From Pohlia nutans (Eukaryota > Streptophyta > Bryopsida > Bryales > Mniaceae), in contig CM040101.1 of the NCBI GenBank assembly GCA_022496805.1, positions 6,078,501-6,142,500 of the forward strand: a stretch of DNA of 64,000 nucleotides, in the 5' to 3' direction. The notes under the pieces were generated by a model. The model was not told the origin of the DNA. It did not search any database and saw only the letters and a program-made list of their open reading frames with translations. The position numbers and the translations under genes were made by a program. Each line of letters opens with the position of its first letter. Within the stretch, counting starts at the first letter, position 1. Positions 1 to 12,997 of the stretch are shown here, one piece after another.

Positions 1-1608
1 GTTTTGATTGCGAATATACTTGGAAATATAGATGGACACATATTTTGATTTAATCCTTTACCGTCCAACTCTATTCTTGAAAAACTATAGATTTTTGGTG
101 ATTTTTTAATTTTAAAACTCTCTCTATTGAAATTAGAGATACTATTCATAGTATTGAACCGTATAAATATAAGTATAGCTTAATCAAACAAATGTTGGTT
201 AAACCTTGGTAAGATCGGACTATTTAGATTGGAAGATCATAGTGTGTCTTTGAACTATATAATGCACACTCAAAAACGAGATTTTGAAGGGTGTGTGACT
301 TCAAAGTTAAATAGAATTTGGGTTAAATTTTGAAAAATGAAAGTGAAGAGATTCAACAATGACATATGTCAACACCTCTCCATTGCAATCTTTCATGTCA
401 AGAACGGACTCACATAATTATTGTGAATTTATAAGTAAGATTTATCCATATATGGTTAGGACAAAATTTATACGCATAAATATGAAAGGAGTTGGTACAT
501 TGATCAAGATTGGAATACATACAATAATGGAATATGAACAAGATAACATAATCCAAAAAAATAAAACAAGATAACAAACTTCCAAACACAAGAAATACCG
601 TATAGTACATATGTTGTATTTGTAAGTACTTGTATTTTGAGGTATTTGAGTATTTTGGTGTTTTGTAAATAGGTATTTTGATAGCTTCACAACTCCAGAT
701 CAAAATTTTATTTTAGAAGTGCGTGTGTGAGACAAATCCCCACATTTGAACTTCAAACATTGATGCTTGGTTTGGAGTAGATTTTACGGTAGGTTGCAAA
801 AACATACATTGGTGACAACAATGTGGATGCGTGGGCTGTGAGGGTTAAACATCACATTACTCTAATTCACTCTATGGAAAGTTCAATATAGAGGTATCAC
901 CTATCAAAATTTTCTAAAATAAATTGCACTATCATGCTCTTAGGAACAAAATTAGTCACAATACAAATTAGTCCCACTAAAGATTAGTACAATTAGTAAT
1001 ATCTATTTAATAAAATTTAGACATGTGACATTCCTACATTTGAATTGTCTATAGGTTAAGTTTTTACTAGTGTAGTGTGATGTTTTTAAAATTGGACGAT
1101 GTGTTTGTTGATGTTTTCTAAATACTTATAAAAGTTTTAAAAATCCATCACTAATATTTTTCAATCACTTATTATTGAAAACAATGAAGTAGGGCTCTAT
1201 TTTCCTATGCATTTCCAATAATACTCAAGTTTTAAAATTTTTAATTTTTTACATAGTCTATGCCAAAATCATGCATTTAACTAGTGAATTTCAAATTGTT
1301 TTTACAATGTAACAATTCACTAATTTTTTAATATTTTGGTTATTACTTACGTATATATATATCGTTTTTCCATCTTTAAGCAGTCAATTTGTTAAACCCC
1401 ATAATGCAATCTTGTTTCCATTTTTTATTTATTGATTGGCAGTTTTATTCTTTTATTTTTTAGTTCAATATTTTCTCTATTTATTCAATTTTCATTTTAT
1501 TTTATTATCACATAGTATCAAAAATTTTATGTCTTTGTCAAACAATAGATTTAATATTGATAAACAATAAAACTTACATTTTTAATGTTTGTTAATTTTT
1601 GTGGAGAT
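1..1608. other. AT-rich intergenic DNA
   Basis: I see no supportable gene here. The short open frames are AT-rich chance frames lacking splice context or recognisable motifs. No terminal repeats or tandem arrays were recognised. Confidence 0.6.
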
Positions 1609-1970
1609 TAGAGTTATCCTTAAAGTCACCTTGTGTTTGAATAAGATACTGTGAATTTTGCTTTAATGTACTCTTATTTGTTCACCCCAAATAGTTAAAA
1701 AGTATGGAAAAGCTTGGTGGTCTATCATTGTTAGGTGCGTAAGAGCTTGGTGGTCTCTAAACTCAAGGGAAACTAGTTTAGCCGTCAAGAAAGACGGCTA
1801 AACTAGTTTTCCATGAGTGTGAAGACCACCAAGCTCTTACACACCTAATAATGAGAGACCACTAATCTCTTCTCTACCTTTTAACTGTTTAGAGTGAACA
1901 AATAAGAGTACATTAAAGCAAAATTCACGGTATCTTATTCAAACACAAGGTGACTTTAAGGATAACTCTA
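1609..1970. mobile_element. Foldback MITE bounded by TA
   Basis: The two halves are near-perfect inverted complements, starting TAGAGTTATCC and ending GGATAACTCTA. They meet at a tight loop near 1786-1794, where AGCCGTC and GACGGCT face each other. The whole 362-bp unit can fold into one hairpin. A TA at each end suits a TA target duplication of Tc1/mariner (Stowaway-like) MITEs, but the terminal bases are not the classic Stowaway sequence, so the superfamily is an inference. No coding capacity. Confidence 0.8.
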
Positions 1971-4072
1971 TTGTATGTGTTTTATTTTAATATTAAGATA
2001 AATTATCTTTTTTTTTCCCAATTTTAATTTTAATAAATTTTATATAAAATTCTGTACACATGATACACTTTCAACTATTTCTGGGGTGGTGGCCGGTACA
2101 GGTCAAAATGAGTGTTTTATACCTTATAAGGATAGAAATGCTATGAAATCTCCATTTTACAATTTTTGAATTTTGAATTTCTCAAAATTTTAAGCACATT
2201 GGTTTTTCATTTAGATTTGAAATATAATTTTTGATTTTTGTTCTGGTATTGAGATAAATTTTAATCAACATTTGGAGTTTTTACTTTTTTCATTTTTTAA
2301 TTTCTCATTGTACTTTCAACATCCCAATCCATTTGCTATATTATCATATAATATTCAACAATTCTCTTATTTTATTTTATTTTTATGCAAGGAGAAATTT
2401 GCGCTTTTTTTTTTTTCTTGTGCATTTCAAATCGGGAAAGTGAATTTTGCAGAAAGAGAATAAATATAAAAAAGAATGTTGTGGTGTGAGTTATTTTTGA
2501 TCAAATCAATCACAATTTTAACAAAAAAAGGTGGGGAAGTGCGGATGAATTGGAAATCAATTGTCAAGTTTTTCACTGCTCTTTTACAACTTGGCTAGAT
2601 GTCCATGGCATTTGCCCATGAGTCAATCCTTTTAAAATCTTAAACCTATTTTCTTTTAGTATTTTTTATTGACTTTTAAAATACCTTTATTATATGGCTA
2701 CTTGTAACATTCAAGAGCGTCTTCAAAACTACATATGCACAAGCTTTTCAAAGTATTTGTATGACCTTTAGAATATCCTGGTGCCCTAGGATATTATAGT
2801 GTTTCTTGAAATTAAGACACATTATTTGTATATATTGGAGGCAAGGTGAGAGAAACTTCAATCTTGGAAATGTAAATTTTGAACCACTCTATTTAAAACT
2901 AGGATTATCTAGTAACAAAAAATTGTGATGTCACACAAGGAGAGCTCTCAATAAACTCGTGCCAGAGAGGAATGAATGATGCTATGTTAGGGTTTCACCT
3001 TTTATATGGGGACCCTGGGTTTAAGCTTTGTACTACACTTATAAGTTTTAAAATTATAAAAATTGGTTTGTTGCATTATTTCACATTGTTCTTGACTAGT
3101 TTTGACTTGTTACAGCAATTGGCTCGAAAATAGTTGAATGTATTATTTTCATAAAGAGAGAGAGAGGAACTCTTGCCCAAGGGACCATCGTGATTGAAGA
3201 GTTTATTGAGGGAAGTGCTGCCAATTAGGCCATGTTAATGCTGCGTGCTACCCTTAATGCCTCCTTTTAAGGATAGATTCTATTTTGTGTATAAAAATCT
3301 TATACAAAACTCATTCAAATTAAAATTAGTGTTTACTAAGGGGTTTTGATTGATTGGGTGACAGTTGTTAAAAGTGCCTATAACTTTCATGATTTTTTCC
3401 CTTAATTTTAAAATCCCCTTAATTTTAAAAGAACTCAAGTATCTAAGAAAGAATAACCACTAAAAAAAATGAGGTGTCTTAGCTAAAGAAAAAGATGATT
3501 TTTCTTTTGTATCTATACAGCTGTATTTTTAAGTCTTCAATAGTGTTGTAGCCTATAGGGACCCATGCTACACTAATATATATGCCTACAATAAATGTAT
3601 TTTTATATTAGCTACAACCAAAAAAATAAATTATACGGGCTATAATACATAGATTTTTTTATATGCTAGGCCAATCAAAATGTGGCAACGACACACGGCA
3701 CACTAGTCTATATACTAAAATTGGTGTTTCGTTTTGTTTTGTTTTATGTTGGCACCTTGGATCCCCGCTTGGATCTTGGCACTCGTACTAGGGTTAACGG
3801 GGGCGTGCTTAGTACTGTTAGAAAGCCTTTGGAGAGTAGGTGTGCATGATAAAATTTTGCGTGATTTCAACTTATGATGTGGAAGATATTGAATTTCAAA
3901 GCATTTATGTCCTCACAGAATCATAGAAATTAGAAAATTAAATAATAGAACTTTGTTTATGTATGCTTTTATCATTTGACATGACGAGCTTTATTAAATG
4001 ATTATATAAGCTATAGTACTTTAAAGATACATCGATTGCGATACATCTAGAGATGCATATCCTATACTTACC
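1971..4072. other. AT-rich intergenic DNA
   Basis: No gene is supported. The stretch holds homopolymer A/T runs and a GA-rich microsatellite near 3155-3166. Nothing else was recognised. Confidence 0.55.
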
Positions 4073-4636
4073 CCCGGGTACGCAACTCCTATATTATATG
4101 CCCCTGATTATAATCACTTATATTGCATTTTAATTCAATCTCAAGTGATATAACTTGTTTTAATGTAAGAAACTCTTGTAGCCCTTCTAACAAGGAATCT
4201 AAAAATGTAATCATATACAGGAACGAAATATTCTTTGAAGACAATTTTAGCATTAAAAACCTAATTATATGAGTTTTTTTAATACATGTAGCATAGGCCA
4301 AGCTACTCAACTTTTTGGGCTTTTTAATAAAAATTCAAGATTTTTTATTATAAATAAATCACTGTAGATGACTTTTAATTTTAATTGGAGGCAACTTCTC
4401 ATATGAATTTTTAATAATTATACATAGGTGTTTCAATTCTTTATATACAATGTGGAGCTTTTTTTAATAAGTATGCAACCCAACATTTTCTACATCTCAT
4501 TTTATTTAATTTGGTCTTCACCTAACTTTTTGATTTGTTTTTTTATATGATTTGATATAATTTTTGCAAAAGCCAACCTCTAAGCCGTTTTAATGCCGAT
4601 GCCCCATGCGTATAATATAAGAGTTGCGTACCCAGG
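4073..4636. mobile_element. hAT-type MITE, 8-bp target duplication
   Basis: The left end reads CCCGGGTACGCAACTC. The right end is the inverse complement of CCTGGGTACGCAACTC, with the similarity continuing into a TATATTATA stretch. It is flanked on both sides by the same 8 bp, TACTTACC (4065-4072 and 4637-4644). Eight-base duplications are typical of hAT elements. The interior is AT-rich and non-coding, so it is non-autonomous. Confidence 0.85.
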
Positions 4637-4945
4637 TACTTACCTCTTCATTTTATTTCACTCTTTCACATTTTATTAAAGTAGACCAACATTTTTTGAA
4701 TATAGACTATAAACCATGGTCTCAGGGTCAATGTTAATAAGGCACAACTTTGATTGTAATTTTTTTTTTTTTTTTTTTGATTCAAAATTTCTATAAATGT
4801 TTAATTTTAAAACTCTCTAGGCTTCAGGCTAATAAAATCGTTGTTCACAGCTTGTGAACTCATATCCTAGCATCATTCCTAGACAAACTTAAGATTGTCT
4901 TATCTAATACTATTTCCCAATTTGATGTTGTATTAGACGTTTGAC

Positions 4946-5370
4946 CTCGGGGAGGTCACTTCCAAATATTACGTAAAAACTTGCGAACAAATGATTTTCA
5001 ACCCCCTATATACTTTTTTATAAAGTTTGGTTTAGCTCCAAATTTTTGAGTGTGGTCACATAATCATTGTATCTTTTATTTTAGAAAACTCCTATTTCAA
5101 TTAAATTCAAAACCAATATTAAAAACACAATTGAAACTAGCTCTAAAATACAAAAATTAGTTGTATAGTGTAGTCATTTACTTCAAAAATTTGTAACAAA
5201 TTAATTTGAATAAAGAAAATTCTCAAAAATTCACTATATGAACTTTCAACATAAAGAAACATCCTATAAATTTTTCAAGTTGTTTGATTAATTATTTACA
5301 ATGTAATATAGGGGGTCAAAGATTTGTTCGCACGTGATACACATAAAATACATTGAGTGAACTCCCCGAG
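4946..5370. mobile_element. hAT-type MITE of the CTCGGGGAG family (copy 1)
   Basis: Terminal repeats are CTCGGGGAGGTCACTT on the left and the inverse complement of CTCGGGGAGTTCACTC on the right. The flanks carry an exact 8-bp duplication, CGTTTGAC (4938-4945 and 5371-5378). Three related copies lie at 39.8, 51.6 and 53.1 kb. No coding sequence. Confidence 0.88.
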
Positions 5371-5378
5371 CGTTTGAC

Positions 5379-6740
5379 TGATGTCAACTATCTAATTAAA
5401 TATGTGAGATAATTTACATGAAATATTTTCTAATATCCATGAATATTCCCAAAATATTCTAAGAATATGCTTGTGTGAAATACATGGAGGTCTTATATGT
5501 TGTGTTTGATACTTTGCCTAGCCATTGAGTAAGACAACTAGAGGCAAGATGGTCTTCGGACAATGCTTTCATCAAGCAATCCTATGCTTGTTTTTAGAAT
5601 CATTCCTTTCAAATTTTTGGCTGGAAAGAGGGGGAGGGGACACAAAATTGTTGGCCCATGAGCCACAGTGCCACAAACAACGTTGGGCAGCCTTTGCAGG
5701 CCATGACGGCCGGATATTTAGCTGTTTCCATGAGTAGGAATGCCTCTGGACACTCCGACCCTAAATCGATTCTATAACCTCTCTACTAGATGGTTCTCTA
5801 ATCAATTTTTTACAAATTTTCTCACAATTTCCTATATGTGGAACATCACACTATGTAGAGATGTTTGCCACAAGTCTATCCCATATAGTCTCTAATAGAC
5901 CCCTTGACATGTGTTGCAATAGGAATTCAATTTTTGTGGATTTTTGTAAAGATAGAGACCCCTCCCGAAAGGCCTCACGCGTAGTGAGGGGCCGGAGGAG
6001 GACGGGAGCCCAAACAGGCCGACATAGGCCCCTCACCGCGCTTACACGCCCTCCGGCGGGGGCTTCTACCTACCCAACGTCCAACGAGCTATAAAATTTA
6101 AGTGAAAAGCGATTTGATTATGTAGAAATCCACCCTGCTAGACTTCCCAATTATGATGTATGAGGTCAGTGGATCGAATCCCAATGCCAAACTTGTGTAC
6201 GGCATGCATTTTAATATGTACGGAGTGCAAATTCCTCAAATCTTGTGAGGCTAGGGACCCTTCACATATGTTTGCACTCCCGAGCGGGCCTCATAACTCG
6301 TAAGAGTCCCGTGCCCGGGAAATGAATGAAAATTTCTCTACGCGGGCATTAGCACTAGGAGACCGGCAAGGCCTTACCCCCAGGTAACCCTTTGGAGGTC
6401 TGTAGATACACCCCCTTGACCTGCTTTTTTGGAAAGTATGGGGGTGTATATATGCGCATCTAGAAAATGGTCACCGGGTACCTAACGCCCTGCCGTTCTT
6501 CATGGCAAACATGATCGATCATGCCCCATCCAATCCGGGCCTGACACAGAGTGGCAGGTCGGAGGAGATGGTGGCTGCGGCTCTGTCCCCAGGTCTAATC
6601 GAGTGCATGCCAAGGCACCATCATGTCCACTGCATGCCAAATGCATGAACGTGACAGGGCTCGATCAGTACTGGCAGCACCCGGCCTGCCATACTCTCAG
6701 TGGATCGGGAGCCTGGACATACACAGATCGAGTGCCATAG
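5379..6740. other. Intergenic DNA with a GC-rich unclassified block
   Basis: Composition switches from AT-rich to clearly GC-rich around 5950-6420. This block has a tRNA B-box-like motif (GGATCGAATCC near 6171) but no matching A box, so I do not call a SINE. From about 6480 the sequence becomes the mixed-composition upstream region of the B3 gene. No gene is supported. Confidence 0.45.
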
Positions 6741-6746
6741 TATATA
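6741..6746 (+). promoter_or_regulatory. Candidate TATA box of the B3 gene
   Basis: TATATA lies about 75 bp upstream of the ATG at 6822, a plausible distance for a core promoter with a short leader. Position is the only support. Confidence 0.35.
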
Positions 6747-6821
6747 GTTGCAATTGCAATCCGGCCAACTTCCATCCTGAGTGCATTTGCGTGAGCTAGC
6801 TAGCTTGTTACTGTGGGCACG

Positions 6822-7948
6822 ATGAGGCCACCCAAACTCTCCGCCTGCGAAGACCTTTCCTTGGAGATGAAAATCTCGCGGATTGCTACGGAATTGAAGA
6901 ATGCGGGTGCCAACTTTTTCCAGAAGGTGATGTCGAGGACGATGGTCACGGAGATTGTTAACGGGTCTCTTGCCTACTCACTGGTATGTTCTGTCCACTG
7001 CTATGTTCATCAAGAGTTAGTCAATGATGAAATTTCTTCGTTTATCTTTCTTTGATCTTGCGATGCTTGTATCCAAATATTGTGCTCCTAAGCTCTTGAC
7101 GATCGAACGAATTAGCTTGTGAACAATTAACCGCTGGATGTTCTATTGGACGTGTAGGAATTTCCACAAAAGTTTTGGCGAGAGCATGCGGAATCGTTCA
7201 TGTCTGGAGAACTCACTTTCAGGAGGCTGAAAGACGACCGAAGTTGGCCGATAAATCTCAGAGTGCAGGAGATCAAGTATTCAGACAAGAAGCGATACGT
7301 ACGGGTGTTTGCTTACGGGGACGGTGGGTGGAAGATTTTTTGTTACGGACAACAGAATCCAAGTGGGCGACGTGGTGTTCTTCTCCCTGCTCAAAAAATC
7401 ACGCTTCCTTGTGAATATCGCCAGGAGGCCCTTGAAGAACGATGATCCAAACAAGTCACCGTGCAAAGCGGGCGGGCCGTGCGGGTTTGTGGCCATAGTA
7501 TGCCCTTCACACGGGGAGCAGGAATCATTGAGCTTGGTAAGCTACTTAATTAATCTGCAAGCTGTTTGTATCTTGGTTTTATATATATCTATTTCTTACC
7601 CACATGCATTGATGCATGGTGATTGATGATGTGTGTGATCGATGATGATTGACACATTCTTGCTTGCCGGTATGCCTGCAGGAGGTTCCAGCACGTTTCT
7701 GGCAGCGCCATCGCCACATGCTGAAAGGTGCCGAGCTCCGCCTGCAAGGTCTGAAAGCCGCCATGATGGTGAAGGCTGTGAAGATATACCACATTGAAGC
7801 AGAGAAGTGGAAGTATAGCATGCGTCTGGAGTCTGGGTGGAAAGAATTTTTCGTTGCCAATATGCTGCAAGTTGGAGACAGCCTCCAGTTCTCTCTGTTG
7901 GAGCCTCTGTTTTTCAAAGTGGACCTCCTGTCTAGATCGCGTAAGTAA
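6822..7948 (+). pseudogene. Two-B3-domain (REM-like) DNA-binding gene with a frame error
   Basis: Three exons, 6822-6983, 7158-7536 and 7682-7948, are joined by introns with GT-AG borders, all at phase 0. Exon 1 ends, and exon 2 begins, a B3 fold (FFQKVMS, then EFPQKFWREH and the late motif IQVGDVVFFSLL). Exon 3 holds a second B3 domain opening VPARFWQRH, with SGWKEFFVANMLQVGD, and stops at TAA. B3 domains bind DNA in plant nuclei; two-domain proteins are usual in the REM branch. Exon 2 is 379 nt where phase 0 on both sides needs a multiple of three. The reading frame shifts in or next to the T6 run at 7336-7341, exactly between GGWK and FFVTDN. Domain 2 shows the two parts belong together. 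This is one surplus base or two missing bases: a real pseudogene, or a homopolymer sequencing error in a functional gene. ATG 6822 is the first ATG in frame. No coding neighbour is adjacent. Confidence 0.8.
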
Positions 7949-8891
7949 GAGCCGTAAGTTACTAGCAAGGTTGTCTCCGACTTGCAGCAGGACAGCAATG
8001 AAGGACGTGCTAGTAGGTCATGCATGTAGACTTGTGATCGATCGAGTTACATGTCTAAGAATGCGGATAATATCGTATCTATCTATCTATTTGTAGATAT
8101 AAGTAAGGTTGAGATTAAGCTGGTCGATGATCGATGTGGCCTTCTCATGCACGAGCTGGTGAGTGAAGGTATTATACTGTGCCAACGTACTCATACGATC
8201 ACTTAGATTACAATCATCTAAATTTTGGTTTTGAAAAGAACTCTGGAGAAGCATTTAATTATCAATTATCGTATAATTGGCGCTGGCTCTTTGTGGTGCT
8301 TGTTTTCTTTCAAATGATGTTCTGAATATAATGCTTTTGGCAGTACGTATTGATATTCGTGAGGTGTACAGTGTGGTGGTGGCCCTCTTGACTGAATGTG
8401 TATGTGCATATATGGTGTTCCTTATGGTTGCACGTGTTTGATGATGACGTGGTTTTTGTTGCTGGGGTGGATATATGTGGTCCTGGACCTTAATTCCCCG
8501 CTCTGTCATGTTGATGCCCCGGTTGATGCAGCTGCGGTGATAGCTTGTCCCGCCTAGTTAGCTTTCTGGCCCTGGTCCCATGTGCAGTTAGTACTGCAGG
8601 AGTGCTAGCTCCCAGCGACACTGTTTTGTTCAATTAGTGTGGCCCACGTACACTACTTCCTACAGTAACAGTATATTGAAACAATGGTAAAAAACGAGCT
8701 GAAGATGTCGCAACTTAGACGCAAATGTAAATTATGCAATCCTGACCTAACTTAACTGCCAACAGAGAGGCCGTCTGAAAGTGCAGCCACAGGACGCAGC
8801 TGAAACTCAGTGAAAATTTTACTGGAATAATCACTCTAGGGATTAACTATGCCCAGGTAACACTTTATAATTGGAGGTCACACTAATTGAA
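7949..8891. other. 3' flank of the B3 gene
   Basis: Mixed-composition non-coding DNA following the stop codon. GATC-rich stretches occur near 8035. No further exon, RNA gene or terminal repeat was recognised. Confidence 0.5.
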
Positions 8892-8895
8892 TTAA

Positions 8896-9818
8896 CCCCT
8901 AAAATTCTGAGCGACCATATTCTGGTCGTTCCACTTTTTGGGCAGCCTCCAGGGACCTCATATTTTTAAAAAGTTCAATAAAAATTTCAGTGTAGCTTCC
9001 AAAAACTACACTCTACATGTCGCACTTCGTTTCATGTCATTCCGATAAGTATTGCAAAAGTTATAAGCATTTGAAGTTTTTGAAGCGAGATCGGGCAGCA
9101 AGAATTTTTTTATTTTTTACTCTTTTTCAAAATTTCTTTTTTGATTCATGATTGGTTGGTCTTTATCTACAAATGAAGCTTTAAATGTACCCATTTTGAG
9201 CAATGGGATAAAAGTTATGAGGAGATCTGTTTTTTGGGCAGTTTGGACAAAAAAAACTTTGAAGCTCATTTCTAAACTCAATTTTCAATATTTTTTAATG
9301 AAATAAAAAGCACTAGGTGAAGATTTCCAAGTACAACATTCTCACTGTTAAGATTGACATTTTACAATTCCATGTCAAACTTATCAATGATTTTCTTTTT
9401 TCCTTTCACTTTGTACCCACTTCTAGTAATTGTTTTATGAAAAAATTAATATGAGCTTTTTTCTTACAAGATTTTATATTTGAAGACTTAACTCAATTTT
9501 ATATTTGAAGACTTAACATGGCCTTGCCATTCAATGGATTTCTAACCCATTCAAAAAAAAGATATTAATTTCTAAAGTTCAAATTTGTCACCGGATTGAA
9601 CCCCAAAAAATCTTTTTTTGCAACTTTGATCCTTATAATCTAAGAATCTAATGGTCATTTTGCTCTCAAATTTTGTGCTCACATGAAAATTCAAGTTGGG
9701 TATTAGATCTTACGGTTAAATGATGAAAAAACTAAAAAACATATGATTTCTTCTGCAACTTCCAAATGCTGCGTTTTTCATGGTTTTTTGTGAGAATACG
9801 GTCAAGGAATTTTAGGGG
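8896..9818. mobile_element. TTAA-flanked transposon T1 (923 bp)
   Basis: The ends are perfect 12-bp inverted repeats, CCCCTAAAATTC and GAATTTTAGGGG, flanked directly by TTAA on both sides (8892-8895 and 9819-9822). The interior is AT-rich with no long reading frame. It includes a 25-bp direct duplication near 9471-9520. It shares only its terminal 8 bases and target choice with the other TTAA elements here, so it is a separate subfamily. Confidence 0.85.
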
Positions 9819-10022
9819 TTAAACAATATAGCTCATGGTCTTCTTCTTTAATGCAGTCCATTTATTAGTTTGTTCAGCTGCGTAGACTCTGCTCTTCCTT
9901 CTATGGCCTTTCCACTTAAAATCTGAGCACCTTAACTTGGGTCCCAACCTTTTCGCAATGACATAGTTTGAATGTACATTGACAACCTGTGTACTACTGT
10001 CAATGATAGTGCACACTTCAGC

Positions 10023-10112
10023 GTCACAAGTGTGCAGGATATAATTCCAAGAATTATGTCATTAATTGTGTCACAAAAGTGCAGGATATAATTCTAGAAT
10101 TATGTCATTATA
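10023..10112. repeat. Direct duplication of about 47 bp
   Basis: The string GTGCAGGATATAATTC, followed by AATTATGTCATTA, occurs twice in tandem with small differences. It is a short local duplication just outside T1, with no coding sense. Confidence 0.7.
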
Positions 10113-12844
10113 AAGAGGGTTGAGTGTAGAAGACAATCTATCCAAATGTTAAGATCTGATTATTTTTTTCCTTTGAATGAAGGAGCTCCAAGCATGGGGC
10201 CAAGCAAACAGTATCACAGTCTGTCAGTACAACTGCGTCTGTGTCCTCCCAAACGGAGCATGAATGGAAAGTAAATCTACTGATACTGAAGCCTTACTGT
10301 ATACAGTTGATCCTTATAGAGCCATTGGAGCCTTTAGAGCCTAAGAGCATCTCCTGGCCACCAGCAAGTGCTCTAGCTGGAGAGCTCCCTGGCTCTGGAA
10401 AAATGGATGATTGTGCTGATGTGCATGGGTTGGTTTGTTTGGAGGGAGACAAGTGTTGAATACAACAATCCAAGCTCCAAATGACTCAAGCTCGTGTATA
10501 ATCTTCTCTTCTTCATTGCACATCATGATTGCATAATCCGTGTGTGGATGATTGCATAATCTGTGCGTGGTGACTTGTAAGTGGCCTCCTTACTATATTC
10601 AGAGTCCAATTGAGTGATATATGTTGGTGGGGAATTACATGGTATGCCATGTTATTTTTGGATGGCCTTCAGAGTGCAATTCAGAGTTACTGGTGGAGAT
10701 GTTTTAAACTTACCCATTATATATACAATGATGATAATCATAATGCTGGTCATTGCAAATACATATGTTGTTGGAGGTAGTTTGTCTTTTTATGCCTCAA
10801 TCATATAAAAGGAGAAGAGTAATGTAGGTGTTATGTTCACGTGAATGAAAAGTCTAGACAATGGAATGATCTTCTTATGCCTTTAGATAAATGTTATGAC
10901 TTGGAAGCATGGATTCTTTTTGGTTTCCCATTGTCAAGCAGTATTTTAGTAGTGACGCTCCCTTTTTCACTACTACTGTGAACCAAGGTTAGCTTCGTCT
11001 CTGACGTGGCTTATTACACTACGAAGACCTCCGGGAACTTAATCTTCAACGTGGCTTTAGTAATGTTTTAGACGTTACTTGGACGTTGTTTCTAGTAGCC
11101 ACGCCTGAGGGGTTATTTTTGACACGTCCAACGTGGCTAACACTATTCAACTTCCATTCTGTTCCAAACGCGCTCCCATGATAATTTATCGGAGTATTAT
11201 TATTCTAATTTCACCTTGCCGTAAATATTATATTGGTATAAACGATCAAGTTTTACACCTGAATAGTGCTATGAAATGAAGAGTCTACGTTTAGCATTTG
11301 GATGATGTTTTAGTTGGATGGATGAGAACTCAAGAGTCTTACATTAATTCGTAGCTACAGTAATTTTAAAAAGTATTGACCATAGAGTAAATGTAATTGC
11401 TTCAAGATTCACCCTGAGGATTCTTTTTGAACAAGTGAAGAATTACACGTGTAATGTCTAGAAATAGTACAATTGAAATATGACCCTCTTGATATATTTA
11501 GTATTTAAATATCTTTTGAATGAGGATAAAGTAATTGCTTTATACCATGTTAATAATATCGTAGCATACGAAATGTGTTTTTTACCAAATATGCTTTTTA
11601 CCAAACATGCTTTTTATAAAAGAGATGTAGAAGCATGATTCACGGTAATTCTAAATTAAGTAACGTCCTTAATATCGACATGGATGTCTAATTCTGTTTC
11701 TGGGTTGAACCATGATTGTAGTATATATTTGGCTAGATTAAAAAGTTTATACTAGTTCACCATATTTTAATCAATCTTGCCAAACTAATCATAGTATTAG
11801 TTATTTGCAAATTCCAACATACTCCACGTGCATACATGCTTAGAATAGTAATTATTTCAAAATTCCATTCACTTTATATAAATGACTTGGGATCCACAAT
11901 TTGGGCAGAAAAGTCATGCTGCACGTGAAAAGCTCATGGTATATCAGGTTGATCTCATTAATCTGTTTAATTGCATGCGGGTGCATGATACCCTGGTTTG
12001 TGGTCTACATCTCACTAGCATCGATGTACAGACATGCTCTTGGATTTATGGAACCCCACCGTCAGCACCTTCATCCTCATCGCTGCTTGAAGAACTTGAA
12101 CTGGACCCAGATCCGTCGTCTTCTTTGTCAGCATCAGTTTCGCTTTCAGCATCATCCGCCGATTCTTCTTCATCGTCTACAAGTTGATGCTTTCCTTTTC
12201 TTTGACCGGCCTTAGATTTCTCAGTGGATGACAGCCTTTGGCACTGGGTACATTCACAGTAACACGACCCAAGGAAACTCTAACCAGTGATTAATTTAAC
12301 AAATTGTTAAGCAATAATCTTATCATTTGAATTGATAATGCAATATAAATTAGTAACTACATATGATATATGTCATTATACAATATACTAAAGTTTGACG
12401 ATGTTTGGGATGTTATTAGTACTCCAAAACGACTAAAATATGGTCGTAACCAGTCGTTAATAACGACTAAAATGTGCTAAATGTTCAAAATATGTTGCAA
12501 AATGTCCTTAAATTTTTCTAATATCTACATAAATTGAAGATATTATTTTCTAAGCACTCATCAAGAGTCGTTATAACTGGGCGGGGTTGGATCATGTTAC
12601 TCTGAATGTACCCCACTGCCCACTCTTTGGCGGCTTGCACTTTCTTTTTTTAGCGGCCTGCCTTTCTGCTTTCGGCTTGGAAAGTAACATTACCTGCAGT
12701 CAATTTTTCTTGTGTTTGGCGTTGTCGCGTCCGCTCTGCAAGCCCTTCAAATGCATTGAATTGTGCATATTCTACTTCTTCAGGGGTCGGCTTTCTCCCA
12801 AATTCATCTTCCTGCAAACAAAGATTCAAATATTAGAATAATAA

Positions 12845-12997
12845 CACTACAAGGAAATTGGTCATTTTTTAGTGGTCACTTCTCACTTGGTGAGTGTAAC
12901 TAGTCACATAAGACAAAACTTTACTTTGTCTTATGTGACTAGTTGCACTCACCAAGTGAGAAGTGACCACTGAAAAAAACCTCATTATGTTGTAGTG
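12845..12997. mobile_element. CACTA-type MITE (153 bp) in a TnpA intron
   Basis: It starts CACTACAAGG, ends TTGTAGTG and has the 3-bp duplication TAA on both sides (12842-12844 and 12998-13000). The interior is a long hairpin built on TCTCACTTGGTGAGTG. It sits inside the phase-0 intron between 13084 and 12812, so it would not interrupt the spliced message. A sibling copy lies at 22,442. Confidence 0.88.
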
